DNA of 11,666 nt from Pigoraptor vietnamica (GCA_943704525.1 CALSCQ010002733.1:1-11666), one strand, 5' to 3'; shown: positions 1-9,125, counted from the first letter of the stretch. Notes: generated by a model not told the origin, from the sequence alone. Translations and numbers: made by a program.

Positions 1-39
1 CGCGGCCAGCAGCGCAAAATGCTCGCGCACCAGGTTGTA
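1..39 (-). CDS. possible edge of a truncated exon
   Basis: Read on the minus strand, the first 39 bases give YNLVREHFALLAA, with mostly G or C at third codon positions. It runs off the window edge. On its upstream side it meets a GA/CT dinucleotide run that stays open as Leu-Ser repeats. No AG acceptor is visible at the junction, so a splice boundary is not supported. Thirteen residues are too few to assign a family, and chance is a real alternative. Confidence 0.15.
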
Positions 40-59
40 GGAGAGAGAGAGAGAGAGAG
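40..59. repeat. (GA)n microsatellite
   Basis: About ten uninterrupted GA units separate the window's first 39 bases from the diverged tandem array that follows. On the minus strand it is a CT tract. Confidence 0.9.
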
Positions 60-1142
60 TTTGTGTGCGTAGTATGCGCCGGGGGGGATCAGTCTTGTAC
101 AGGGCTGTGTGTGCGACAGTACTCACTCTACAGAACACCTTGGCGGTGCACGGTCTTGGCTAGTCACCCGACTCATGACTGCAAGGGAATCGAGCGCTCC
201 GGGCAAGCACAACAGGGTCAGCATGAGCACACGCACCCCGCACAAGTGAAGCAGGTGGGTGTTTGCAGGTGTGCCGAAACGGCGTGTGTGTACGCAGGCA
301 GATGGAGAAAGTGGGCGCTCAGCGCAGGCATAGTGTTCGTAGGTGGCGTTGGCACGCGTATGCAAAGGCAGAGGGCCGGAAAGGAGCGCGAGTTTGCGTT
401 TTGCGCGCTTGCACGCATGCCCAGGGATCAGTCGTGTACAGGGCTGTCTGCACGTACTCACTCAGCGAAGCACCTTCTTGGCCGTACGCCGCCTTGCCGG
501 GCTGAGCTGCAAGCGACTCCCCAGGCTCCGCGGCCGGGGCAAGTGCAAGGGTCAGCATGAGTGCATGCAGCACGCACAAGTGCATGGGGGGTGTGCGCGG
601 AGTGGCGTGTGTGTACGGAGGCAGAGGGATGGGAGCGGACGAAGTTTGCATTGATGAGCACTTGCACGTATACGCCTGCGGGACCACGATCACGACAGTA
701 CCCACCCTGCAGAACACCTTTTCGACCGAACGCCGTCTTGGCGAGTCACCCGATGCCTGAATGCAACCGAATCCCCGGACTCAGGGCAAGCACACGGGTC
801 AGCATGAGCCGACATAGCGAGCAGAAGTCAAGTGAGCAAAGATGGCATTATGGGAAGGGGGGTAAAAGGGTTCGAGAGTGCGCTACTACGTGTGGAGTGC
901 GCGTGCGAAGAGAAGAGGTGAGAGACAGCACCGAGTTCGCGTTGGTGAAAGCGTGAACATGTGCAGAGATGAGACATGGACGTACGCAGGCACACGGGCG
1001 CAACAATAGACTCACTCTTCACAGTGCCCTCTCAGCCTTGGTGAGTCGCCCGATTCATGCGCTGCAGGGGAATCTCCGCGCCACGGGGACATACATGGGT
1101 CAGCAGGTCTACGCCGCAGGCACTCGTGAACGCAGAGGACAA

Positions 1143-1311
1143 GGGATGCACAAAAGCGACCGCGAGGGCACACATCACGTGTGGGGGAGAGCGTGCGCAG
1201 ATGACGACGGGATGCACAAAAGCGACCGCAAGGGCACACAGCACGTGTGGGGGAGAGCGTGCGCAGATGACGACGGGATGCACAAAAGCGACCGCGAGGG
1301 CACACAGTACG
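1143..1311. repeat. 66-bp tandem repeat, about 2.6 copies
   Basis: GGGATGCACAAAAGCGACCG begins at 1143, 1209 and 1275, exactly 66 bp apart. The first two copies differ at only a few bases, and the third stops matching about 36 bases in. The period is a multiple of three, so the plus-strand frame stays open, but the open frame is simply the repeat. The copies are far more alike than the surrounding long repeat, which implies recent duplication inside an old array. Weaker relatives of the same start motif occur near 1358 and 1602. Confidence 0.9.
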
Positions 1312-2440
1312 AGTGCGCCGAGGACAACGCGACTTTGCACAAAAAGCACCGATTGCAACGGGATGCACAGACGTGAGCCTGTGTACTCAGTTGAGAGAGG
1401 GAGAAGCTGCAGACTTACACAATGAGCGCGTACATCGGACATGTGGACGACCATACACTCACCGAGTGCAGAACGTCATTGTTAGCCGCACGCAGCATTG
1501 GGCCCTCGTTTGTCCAGATCTGCGCGGCTGCAGCCGTTCACACATGCAGCCCCCGGAAAGGCACACGGGTTAGTGCATAGGCGAACGCGGATGACGTGGA
1601 CGGGATGCGCAAGAGTGTCCGTTAGTGCGCACAGTTCAATGTGCGCGTGCGTGCAAAAAGCAAGGGAGAGCGCGTCGGTGTGTGCGCCGACGCGTGCGGA
1701 TCGGATGAGACATGCATAGTGTTGCAGAGTCACACGCCGGCGACCGACCATGTACTCACTCAGGCGGGCGCACTCTTGGCCGCTACACAGTCTTGGTGGC
1801 TTACTGCGCGCTGCAAAGCGCTCGCGAATCAGGCGATCAGGCCGAGCGCAGGGGTCAGCGCGTGTGCATTCACAGCAAGCGCACGAACGCTGCGGTGCGA
1901 AACGTGCCGGTGGTGGCACTCAGAGCGCTGGCACACTGTTTGCGGAGGCAAAGCGGGGCAGAAAACGCGCACATGTGCGCACGAACGTTCACAAGGGAGA
2001 TAACACAGAACGCAGAGTCGTTGCGCCGGAAACCATGCACTCACCTCTGCAAAGCGCCGTCTTTGGGTCGCGCGCAGGCTCGCTCGCCTGATTCCTGCAC
2101 TACTAGCACTCGGAGCCACGGCAGGCACACGGGTCAGCAACAGACACACAGCACGCCCCATGATGAACGCGGAGGACGACGGGCGCCGGCGGACGAATGT
2201 GTGTGCGTTGAGTCGCGTGCAAAGGTGGCTAAACGTTTCTTGTGTGAGCGTGCACGGCATGGGGCACGCATGCATACACGGAAGTGTGCACGACTACATA
2301 CTGCTCACCTCTGCGGGCTTCGACCATCTCCGTCGCCTGATTCAAGCGCTGCAGTCGCTTCGAATGCGGCCGGCGGCATGTTAAGCAGTACGCAGACGAG
2401 CATCTCTAGAACAGTGCACAGGATTTGCGAAGTGGATTGG

Positions 2441-2455
2441 GTGTGTGTGTGTGTG
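2441..2455. repeat. (GT)n microsatellite
   Basis: A run of about seven GT units lies in the spacer of the diverged long repeat. It is continuous with the TG-rich character of the other spacers. Confidence 0.85.
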
Positions 2456-2681
2456 CGGACCGAGAGCAACGTACTCGTCGCATGCAGAGTCGATTTCAGG
2501 GCACCACGCGCACACACCCAAGCTAACCATCACACACTCGCCTCAGGATCGCTTGCTCGCCCGTCACCCGTCGAACATCGCAGGATGCCGCGCGCCGCTC
2601 AGAGCTCGCTGGTCGTCGCGAGTCGCAGCCAACTCGTGTCGTGTCGTCCGTTTGTGCCCTCGCAGCCCGTCTTGCCCGCTC

Positions 2682-3660
2682 GCCGCTCGTCGCGTGTCTT
2701 GTTCGTCGCGTGCCTCGTTCGCTCGTCGATCGTGTTGTTCGCCCGCCGCCCGACGCGCACCTTGTACGTCGCGTGCCTCGTTCGCTCGCCGATCGTGTTG
2801 TTCGCCCGCCGCCCGTCGCGCACCTTGTTCGCTCGCCGCTCGTCGCGCGCCTTGTTCGCTCGCCGATCGTGTTGTTCGCCCGCCGCCCGACGCGCGCCTT
2901 GTTCGCTCGAAGCTCATCGCGCGCCTTGTTCGCTCGAAGCTCATCGCGCGCCTTGTTCGATCGCCGCTCGTCGCGCGCCTTGTTCGATCGCCGCTCGTCG
3001 CGCGCCTTGTTCGCTCGCCGCCCGACGCGCGCCTTGTTCGCCCGCCGCCCGACGCGCACCTTGTTCGCTCGCCGCCCGACGCGCGCCTTGTTCGCTCGCC
3101 GATGGTGTTGTTCGCCCGCCGTCGTCCCGCGCCTCGTTCGCTCGCCGCCCGACGCGCGCCTTGTTCGCTCGCCGCCCGACGCGCGCCTTGTTCGCACGCC
3201 GCCCGACGCGCGCCTTGTTCGCTCGCCGATGGTGTTGTTCGCCCGCCGTCGTCCCGCGCCTCGTTCGCTCGCCGCTCGTCCCGCGCCTTGTTCGCTCGCC
3301 GCCCGACGCGCGCCTTGTTCGCTCGCCTTGTTCGCTAGCCGCTCGTCGCGTGTCTTGTTCGTCGCGTGCCTCGTTCGCTCGTCGATCGTGTTGTTCGCCC
3401 GCCGCCCGACGCGCACCTTGTTCGCTCGCCGCCCGACGCGCGCCTTGTTCGCTCGCCGCTCGTCGCGCGCCTTGTTCGCTCGCCGCTCGTCGCGCGTCTT
3501 GTTCGCTCGCCGATCGTGTTGTTCGCCCGCCGCCCGACGCGCGCCTTGTTCGCTCGAAGCTCATCGCGCGCCTTGTTCGCTCGAAGCTCATCGCGCGCCT
3601 TGTTCGCTCGCCGCTCGTCGCGCGCCTTGTTCGATCGCCGCTCGTCGCGCGCCTTGTTCG
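2682..3660. repeat. long-range duplication of about 650 bp inside the minisatellite
   Basis: Rare unit variants recur in the same order. The block starting GCCGCTCGTCGCGTG at 2682 is repeated at 3338 (offset 656), including the unusual neighbouring pieces TTGTTCGTCGCGTGCC and GCTCGTCGATCGTG. The paired AAGCTCATC units at 2910 and 2937 recur at 3557 and 3584 (offset 647). The change in offset shows a small deletion between the two markers. This is a segmental duplication of many units, not just unit-by-unit expansion. Confidence 0.75.
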
Positions 3661-4230
3661 CTCGCCGCGCGCCTTGTTCGCTCGCCGCGCGCCTTGTTCG
3701 CTCGCCGCCCGACGCGCGCCTTGTTCGCTCGCCGCCCGACGCGCGCCTTGTTCGCTCGCCGCTCGTCCCGCACCTTGTTCGCTCGCCGCTCGTCCCGCGC
3801 CTTGTTCGCTCGCCGCCCGACGCGCGCCTTGTTCGCTCGCCGCCCGTCGCGCGCCTTGTTCGCTCGCCGTCCGACGCGCGCCTTGTTCGCTCGCCGCCCG
3901 TCGCGCGCCTTGTTCGCTCGCCGCTCGTCGCGCGCCTTGTTCGCTCGCCGCTCGTCGCGCGCCTTGTTCGCTCGCCGCTCGTCCCGCGCCTTGTTCGCTC
4001 GCCGCTCGTCGCGCGCCTTGTTCGCTTGCCGCTCGTCCCGCGCCTTGTTCGCTCGCCGTCGTCGCGCGCCTTCTTCGCTCGCCGCTCGTCCCGCGCCTTG
4101 TTCGCTCGCCGCTCGTCGCGTGTCTTGTTCGCTCGCCGATCGTGTTGTTCGCCCGCCGCCCGACGCGCACCTTGTTCTCGCCGCTCGTCGCGCGCCTTGT
4201 TCGCTCGCCGCTCGTCGCGTGTCTTGTTCG

Positions 4231-4905
4231 CTCGTGGCTGTGCGATCGCCGCTGTTCGCTCGCCTCTCTTTCTCGCTCGCCGCTCGCCGCTCTTCGCTCG
4301 CCGCTGTTCGCTCGCCGCTCTTCGCTCGCCGCTGCTCGTCGCGTGTCTTGTTCGCTCGAGGCTGTTCGCACGCCGCTCGTCGCTATGTTTGCTCGCCGCT
4401 ATGTTTGCTCGCCGCTCGACTTGCTCGCTCGCCGCTCATCGCGCGCCTTGTTCGCTCGCCGCTCGTCGCGTGTCGTGTTTGCTCGTGGCTGTGCGATCGC
4501 CGCTGTTCGCTCGCCTCTCTTGCTCGCTCGCCGCTGTTCGCTCGCCGCTGTTCACTTGCCGCTCGCCGCTCGCCGCTGTTCGCTCGCCGCTGTTCGCTCG
4601 CCGCTGTTCGCTCGCCGCCGCTCGTTGCGTGTGTTCGCTTGCCGCTCGTCGTCCGCCCGCCGCCCGCCGCGTGCTTTGTTCGCTCGCCACTCGTCGCGTG
4701 TCTTGGTTCGCTCGTGGCTGTGCGATCGCCGCTGTTCGCTTGCCGCTGTTCGCTTGCCTCGTCGCTCGTCTTGTTCGCTTCCCGCTCGTCGTTCCCGCCG
4801 CCCGCCGCGCGCCTTGTTCGCTCGCCGCTCGTCTTGTTCGCTCGCCGCTCGGCTTGTTCGCTGGCTCCCTCGCCGCTCGACTTGCTCCCTCGCCACTCGA
4901 CTTGT
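4231..4905. repeat. degenerate distal part of the minisatellite
   Basis: The 27-bp rhythm gives way to shorter spacing. GCCGCTGTTCGCTC recurs with a 14-bp period around 4520-4620. A marker, CTCGTGGCTGTGCGATCG, appears at 4231, 4482 and 4711 (spacings 251 and 229), so a larger unit of about 230-250 bp is present three times. The array fades out near 4905 in CTCGACTTG units. Confidence 0.7.
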
Positions 4906-5150
4906 TCGCTGGCCCCGGGTCTCTCGTTGCTCGCGGAGGCTCGTGATTCGCTGCAGCTGGTCGTCGCTTTGTCAATAACGTATTCCTGCAAGGAAATCGC
5001 GGGGCGGAAGACCGACGAAGCCGACTGATATAACCGGCCAACGGAAGGCATGCAACACGAATTTGTGGGCGAGTGAACGCATTCTTCGGTGGAACAGAGG
5101 GTGAGCAAGAAGAGGGAAAGAAAGAAAGAGGACTACGAAATAAATGAACG
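4906..5150. other. transition sequence without a gene
   Basis: The minisatellite decays into unique sequence with a purine-rich stretch at about 5093-5142 (GAAAGAAAGAAAGAGGA). I see no coding signal, RNA gene or clear element boundary here. Confidence 0.5.
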
Positions 5151-5310
5151 AGTCGGTCCGCGACACTCCAAACTCACTCTGCGGCGAAATCTGTGGCGTG
5201 CGATTGCCCGTCCTTTGACTGCAACGAAGAGTGTAAGGGAAGGTGCGGTGAGGAGTCAGCATGCACAAGCATTAATGCCGTGCACATGCGCGTTCCCATC
5301 CCACTTTACC
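5150..5310. repeat. isolated copy of the diverged long repeat
   Basis: ACTCACTCTGCGG at about 5172 is followed by CGTCCTTTGACTGCAACGAA, GGGAAGGTGCGG, then AGTCAGCATGCACAAGC near 5255. This is the same landmark order and spacing as in the array upstream of the minisatellite. The copy therefore lies on the far side of the 27-bp array and suggests that the minisatellite arose or expanded within the older array. Confidence 0.6.
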
Positions 5311-6066
5311 TCTGGAAAGGGCGATGCAGTACACGACGGGAGAAGAGAAAGGGAGTCGGCAAGGAACGAGCGAGTGAAGAGACAAATACGTGGCGATACA
5401 GTGGTTGTGCACGGTACAGCTCATTTAAAGACTTAGCCTTGCGAGCCTGAGGCCCTTTCGACGTGCATCTTTCCTCGCACTCGTTTCCTTTGCATGGGGC
5501 GCAGTCCGCACTGGCGCTCGCGTCGCGTCGCTCCCGTCACTCTGTCTCCGCACGTTCGTCTTCTCGATTTCGCGCGGTCGCTTGTGCTCGTCGTCTCTTT
5601 CCGCCTACACATAAGAGAACGAAGGGAAACAACTAGAGCGGCGCGACGGCCACTGCGTCAAAGGGGGCGGCACACAATTAACCCCCTCACCGCAGTTTCC
5701 TTCCTTCGCGGCGGTTGGTGCTGGAAATGGTCCAGCGGATGCATGCGCGAGATGAAACGGAATGCGGGCAGAGCAAATCATAAACCCGTGCGATGAAACA
5801 ATGGGAACATTGTCGTCGAGTGTTGTGCGCCGTTTGCAATTTCATTTCAAGAGTAACAGGAGAGGCGGGGAGTGACAATAGGCGTAGAAGGGTAAGAGAA
5901 AAACAGAAGGAAAGACAAGCGCACGACTGCGCAGCGTGCGCACGGGTTGCGTGCAAACTCAAAGGTGCAGGTGGATCGAAAACCTTGCCCCACTTTTGTT
6001 GCGTGCGCTGCGAACGAACTTTGTGTGTGCCGGCGCGTGTCAGTAAAAAAACTGGACATTTGGCTG
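5311..6066. other. unique sequence, no gene recognised
   Basis: This 750-bp stretch is not repetitive within the window. Open frames of about 85-140 codons exist on both strands, but their translations are dominated by basic residues and cysteines without domain signals. None has a convincing start or third-position bias. The longest minus-strand frame begins inside the hairpin at 6075-6099, which argues against it. Confidence 0.5.
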
Positions 6067-6107
6067 GGGTTCCACCATAGGGCCTAAAAGGCCCTATGGG
6101 TTCCACC
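6067..6107. terminator. perfect 11-bp hairpin bracketed by 10-bp direct repeats
   Basis: CCATAGGGCCT (6075-6085) and AGGCCCTATGG (6089-6099) are perfect reverse complements around a 3-base AAA loop. GGGTTCCACC occurs at 6067-6076 and again at 6098-6107, overlapping the outer stem bases. On the minus strand the hairpin begins 15 bases after the TAA at 6117-6115, a position compatible with an RNA 3'-end signal. Giant viruses such as mimiviruses end many transcripts at palindromes of this kind. A transposon footprint, or a foldback between duplicated target bases, is an equally open reading. Confidence 0.5.
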
Positions 6108-6114
6108 GAGCAAT

Positions 6115-6297
6115 TTAATGTGAACCTCCTTTAAACATTTGAAGAAATTTACCCATCGCATCAGATAACAAGGCCGCCTTCGCACCATTGCCTTCGCACC
6201 AAAGCGACGGCTGCGGGCAGACGGCCGCCCCGGCCGTGTGCGAAAACATGCCGCGCATTCGTGCGGTACTCGCGCCGAGTCCTGGCCGCCGTATGTG
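6115..6297 (-). pseudogene. coding-like C-terminal tail, unknown family
   Basis: The minus-strand frame from about 6297 to a TAA at 6117-6115 encodes roughly 60 residues ending AKAALLSDAMGKFLQMF-KGGSH. The final 30 residues look like ordinary protein: an amphipathic, helix-like stretch after a Cys-Pro and Trp-Cys region. The plus-strand complement is simply repetitive. The frame stays open upstream to an ATG at 6423, but that part is TG/CA-rich repeat translating to His-Thr-rich nonsense, so the original N-terminal part is probably missing or replaced. A hairpin follows the stop. I do not recognise the family. A chance open frame remains possible. Confidence 0.3.
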
Positions 6298-6774
6298 TAT
6301 ATTGTGTGTCTTGCACATGCGCGTCTGTGTACGGTGCTGGTGCGTGTGAGAGTGGCGTATTGTGCCTGTATTGTACACGACGATCACTTTGAAAGTCATG
6401 AACGTACGTGCGTGCGTTCCCACTGTATTTGCTCGTTCGTTACCTCGATGTACCTGTGTGTCAGACTGCGCATCTTGTTATGTCCCTGACGGTGTGCGCC
6501 GAATCAACGTACGCAGGGTGCCGTCGACTGTGCCGATGTGCTGCCAGGTGGGTGTCCGGTGTGTATATCTTGATGGGCCCCATGTGTATTTGCGGTTTGT
6601 GTCTCCCCTGTGTGTGCTCTTCTTCCTGTGAGTCTCCCTGTGCTATTCTGTCGCGTATGCTTGTGCGTGTTGCCTTATGCTTGTGAGCCGGGTCGTACGC
6701 TCGTACGTGGGCCTGTATGCGCGCTAAAAACTCAATTGTCCCGCGCCCTTTGTTGGTGTAGGGCAGTTTCGGAG
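6290..6774. repeat. degenerate TG-rich leading edge of the second minisatellite
   Basis: TGTGTGTCTTGCACATGCG-type sequence shares the vocabulary of the downstream 20-bp array (GTGCGT, CTCGT, TGCGC) but has lost regular spacing and still contains A. It is typical of the aged border of a tandem array. I see no gene in it. Confidence 0.55.
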
Positions 6775-9125
6775 GTGTGCGCTCGTGCGTGGGAATGTAT
6801 GCTCGTCCGTGGGGCTGCGCGTTCTCTTGCAATGCTGTGCGGCTGTGTGGGCTTGTGCGTGGGGATGGGTGCTCGTGCATGTCGCTGTGCGCTTGTGTGT
6901 GGGGATGTACGCCAGTGTACGTTCGTGCCTGTCGATGTGCGCTCGTCGTGTGGGGCTGTGCGCTCGTGGGTGACGTTGTGCGCTCTTGCGTGGGGATGTG
7001 CGCTCGTGCGTGGTGCTGCGCGTTCCTTGTGAGGCTGTGCGTATGCTGCGCTCGTGCGTGCCGCTGTGCGCCCGTGCGGCGCTCCTGCGTGTCGCCGTGC
7101 CCTCGTGGGTGTTGTTGCTGTGAGCTTCGCGTGTGGCTGCTGCGTGGGGCTGTGCGCTCGTGCCTGTCGCTGCGTGCGGGGATGGGCGCTCGTGCGTGGG
7201 GCGGCGTCCTTGTTAGGCCGTGCGGATGAGTGCGCTCGTGTGTGTCGCTGCGCTCGTGCGTGTCGCTGTGCGTTCGTGCGCGTGCTGCGCGTTCCTTGTT
7301 AGGCCGTGCGGGTGGGTGCGCTCTTGCGTAGGGCTGTGTGCTTGTGCGTGTCCCTGTGCGCTCTCGTGGTGATGGGCGCGCTCGTGCGTGGGGCTGCGCA
7401 TTCCTTGTTAGGCTGTGTGGGTGGGTGCGTTCGTACGTAGGGCTGTGCGGTCGAGGGTGTGTGTTACCGGTCGCTCTCGTGTTTTAGGCGCTCGTGCGTG
7501 GGGCTGCGCGGTCCTTGTTAGGCTGTGCGGGTGGGTGCGCTCGTGCGTAGGGCTGTGCGCTCGTGCGTGTGGCTGTGCGTTCGTGCGTGGGGATGGGCGC
7601 TCGTGCGTTGGGCTGCGCGTTCCTTGTAGGATGTGTGCACTCGTGCGTAGGGCTGTGCGATCGTTCGTGTCGCTGTGCCCTCGTGAGTGTAGCTGTGCGC
7701 TCGCGTGTGCTGCTGTGTGGGTCTGTGCGCTCGCTTGTGGGGCTGGGCGCTCGCTTGTGGGGCTGGGCGCTCGTGCTTGTCGCTCGCTGCGTGCGCGGGG
7801 ACGGGCGCTCGTGCGTGGGCTGCGCGTTCCTTGTTAGGCTGTGCGGATGGGTGCGCTCGTGCGTATGGCTGTTCCTCGTGCGTGTCGCTGCGTGTGGGGA
7901 CGCTCGTGCCTGTCGTTGCGTGCGGGGATGGGCGCTCGTGCGTGGGGCTTCGCGTTCCTTGTTAGGCTGTGCGGGTGGGTGCGCTCATGCGTGCCGCTGT
8001 GCGCTCATGTGTGGGCATGGGCGCTCGTGCGTGGGGCTTCGCGTTCCTCGTTAGGCTGTGCGGGTGGGTGCGCTTGTGCGTGCCGCTGTGCGCTCATGCG
8101 GGGATGTGCGCTCGTGCGTTGGGCTGCGCATTCCTTGTTAGGCTGAGCGTGTTGCTGTGCGCTCGTGCGTGTCGCTGTGTGCTCGTCCATGTCGCTGTGC
8201 GTTCGTACGTGTCGCTGTGTGCTCGTGCGTGGTGCTGCGCGTTCCTTGTTAGGCTGTGCTGGTGGGTTCGCTCGTGCGTAGGGCTATGCGCTCGTGCGTG
8301 TCCCTGCGAGCTCTCGTGGTGATGGGCGCTCGTGCGTGTTGCTGCGCGTTCCTTGTTAGGCCGTTCGGGTGGGTTCGCTCGTGCGTAGGGCTATGCGCTC
8401 GTGCGTGTCCCTGCGCGCTCTCGTGGTGATGGGCGCTCGTGCGTGTTGCTGCGCGTTCCTTGTTAGGCCGTTCGGGTGGGTTCGATCGTGCGTAGGGCTA
8501 TGCGCTCGTGCGTGTCCCTGTGCGCTCTCGTGGTGATGGGCGCTCGTGCGTGGTGCTGCGCGTTACTTTTTAGGCTGTGCGGGTGGGAGCGCTCGTGCGT
8601 AGGGCTGTGTGCTCGTGCGTGTCCCTGTGCGCTCTCGCGGTGATGGGCGTTCGAGGTCTGTGCGCTCGTGTGTGTGGCTGTGCGCTCGTGCGTGGGGATG
8701 GGCGCTCGTGGGTGGGGCTGCGCGCTCCTTTTTAGGCTGTGCGGGTCGGTGCGCTCGTGCGTAGGGCTGTGCGCTCGTGCGTGTGGATGTGCGCTCTCGT
8801 GGTGATGGGCGCTCCTGCGTGGGGCTGTGTGCTCGTGCGTTGGGCTGACGTGTGCGCTCGTGCATGTGGCGATGCGCTCGTGCGTGTGGCGATGCGCTCG
8901 TGCGTGTGGCTGTGCGCTCGTGCATATGGCGATGCGCTCGCGCATGTGGCGATGCGCTCGTGCGTGTGGCTGTGCGCTCGTGCGTGGGGATGGGCGCTCG
9001 TGCCTGTCGCTGTGCGCTCGTTACATAGGGCTTTGCGCTCGTGCATGTCGCTCTGCCCTCGTTCATGCGCCGTGCCGCTCGTGTGTGTCGCTGTGTGCTG
9101 TCCGGCCGCGTGGCTGTGCGTGTGA
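6775..9125. repeat. second A-poor minisatellite, 20-bp unit
   Basis: The basic unit is 20 bp, close to GGCTGTGCGCTCGTGCGTGT. It is seen most cleanly at 8860-9020, where consecutive units fall exactly 20 bp apart with GGCGATG, GGCTGTG and GGGATGG starts. Longer modules are punctuated by TTCCTTGTTAGGC, which recurs at least a dozen times between 7207 and 8726 at spacings of roughly 80-200 bp. The period is not a multiple of three and TAG or TTAG occur in the punctuating module, so open frames are short and shift register. A is rare on the plus strand, as in the first array. I reject all open frames here as genes. Confidence 0.95.
8242..8562. repeat. 107-bp higher-order repeat, three exact periods
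   Basis: The TTCCTTGTTAGG module starts at 8242, 8349 and 8456, and a mutated version starts at 8563. Each interval is exactly 107 bp. Successive 107-bp blocks are nearly identical, including GGGCTATGCGCTCG and TCTCGTGGTGATGGGCG, so this is the youngest part of the array. The related module on the far side, near 8724, is out of step. Confidence 0.85.

Larger units (their letters stand above)
84..2640. repeat. diverged long tandem array, about nine copies
   Basis: A long unit recurs with heavy divergence and no consistent reading frame. Each copy carries an ordered set of landmarks: ACTCACTCT or a close variant, then an AGAACACC-like block, CTTGGCGAGTCACCCGA, a GCTGCAA-like block, and finally GGGTCAGCA. 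The ACTCACTC landmark falls near 121, 456, 700, 1010, 1455, 1754, 2039, 2300 and 2473, giving spacings of about 335, 244, 310, 445, 299, 285, 261 and 173. The GGGTCAGCA landmark falls near 214, 549, 796, 1097, 1567 (as GGGTTAG), 1850 and 2128. Spacers are rich in TG/CA and CGTGTG. The frames through it are broken at different points in each copy, so I see no gene in this stretch. Confidence 0.75.
2672..4905. repeat. A-free minisatellite, 27-bp core unit
   Basis: The commonest unit is 27 bp: TTGTTCGCTCG, then CCGCTCGTC, then GCGCGCC. It is repeated dozens of times, most regularly between about 2810 and 4230. Variants replace CCGCTCGTC with CCGCCCGAC, AAGCTCATC or CCGATCGTG, and some units are 26 bp (CCGTCGTCC) or much shorter (near 3660-3700). 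A is almost absent from the plus strand. Because every stop codon contains A and T, no stop can occur in any frame on either strand of the pure unit. That fully explains open frames of up to about 1088 codons on the plus strand and 476 on the minus strand. Their conceptual proteins are only nine-residue reiterations. I see no start context, no non-repeat domain and no reason to call a gene. Confidence 0.95.

Noticed and set aside
1712-4978. Open frames of 1088, 795, 526 and 476 codons across the 27-bp array
   Set aside because: They are a consequence of A-free repeat sequence, overlap in several frames on both strands, and encode only nine-residue reiterations without a domain.
5687-6106. Minus-strand 139-codon frame
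   Set aside because: It starts inside the hairpin, has mixed composition with no domain or codon bias, and the plus strand is equally open in parts.
2672-9125. CRISPR array
   Set aside because: Units are contiguous or separated by other repeat variants; there are no unique spacers and no cas genes.
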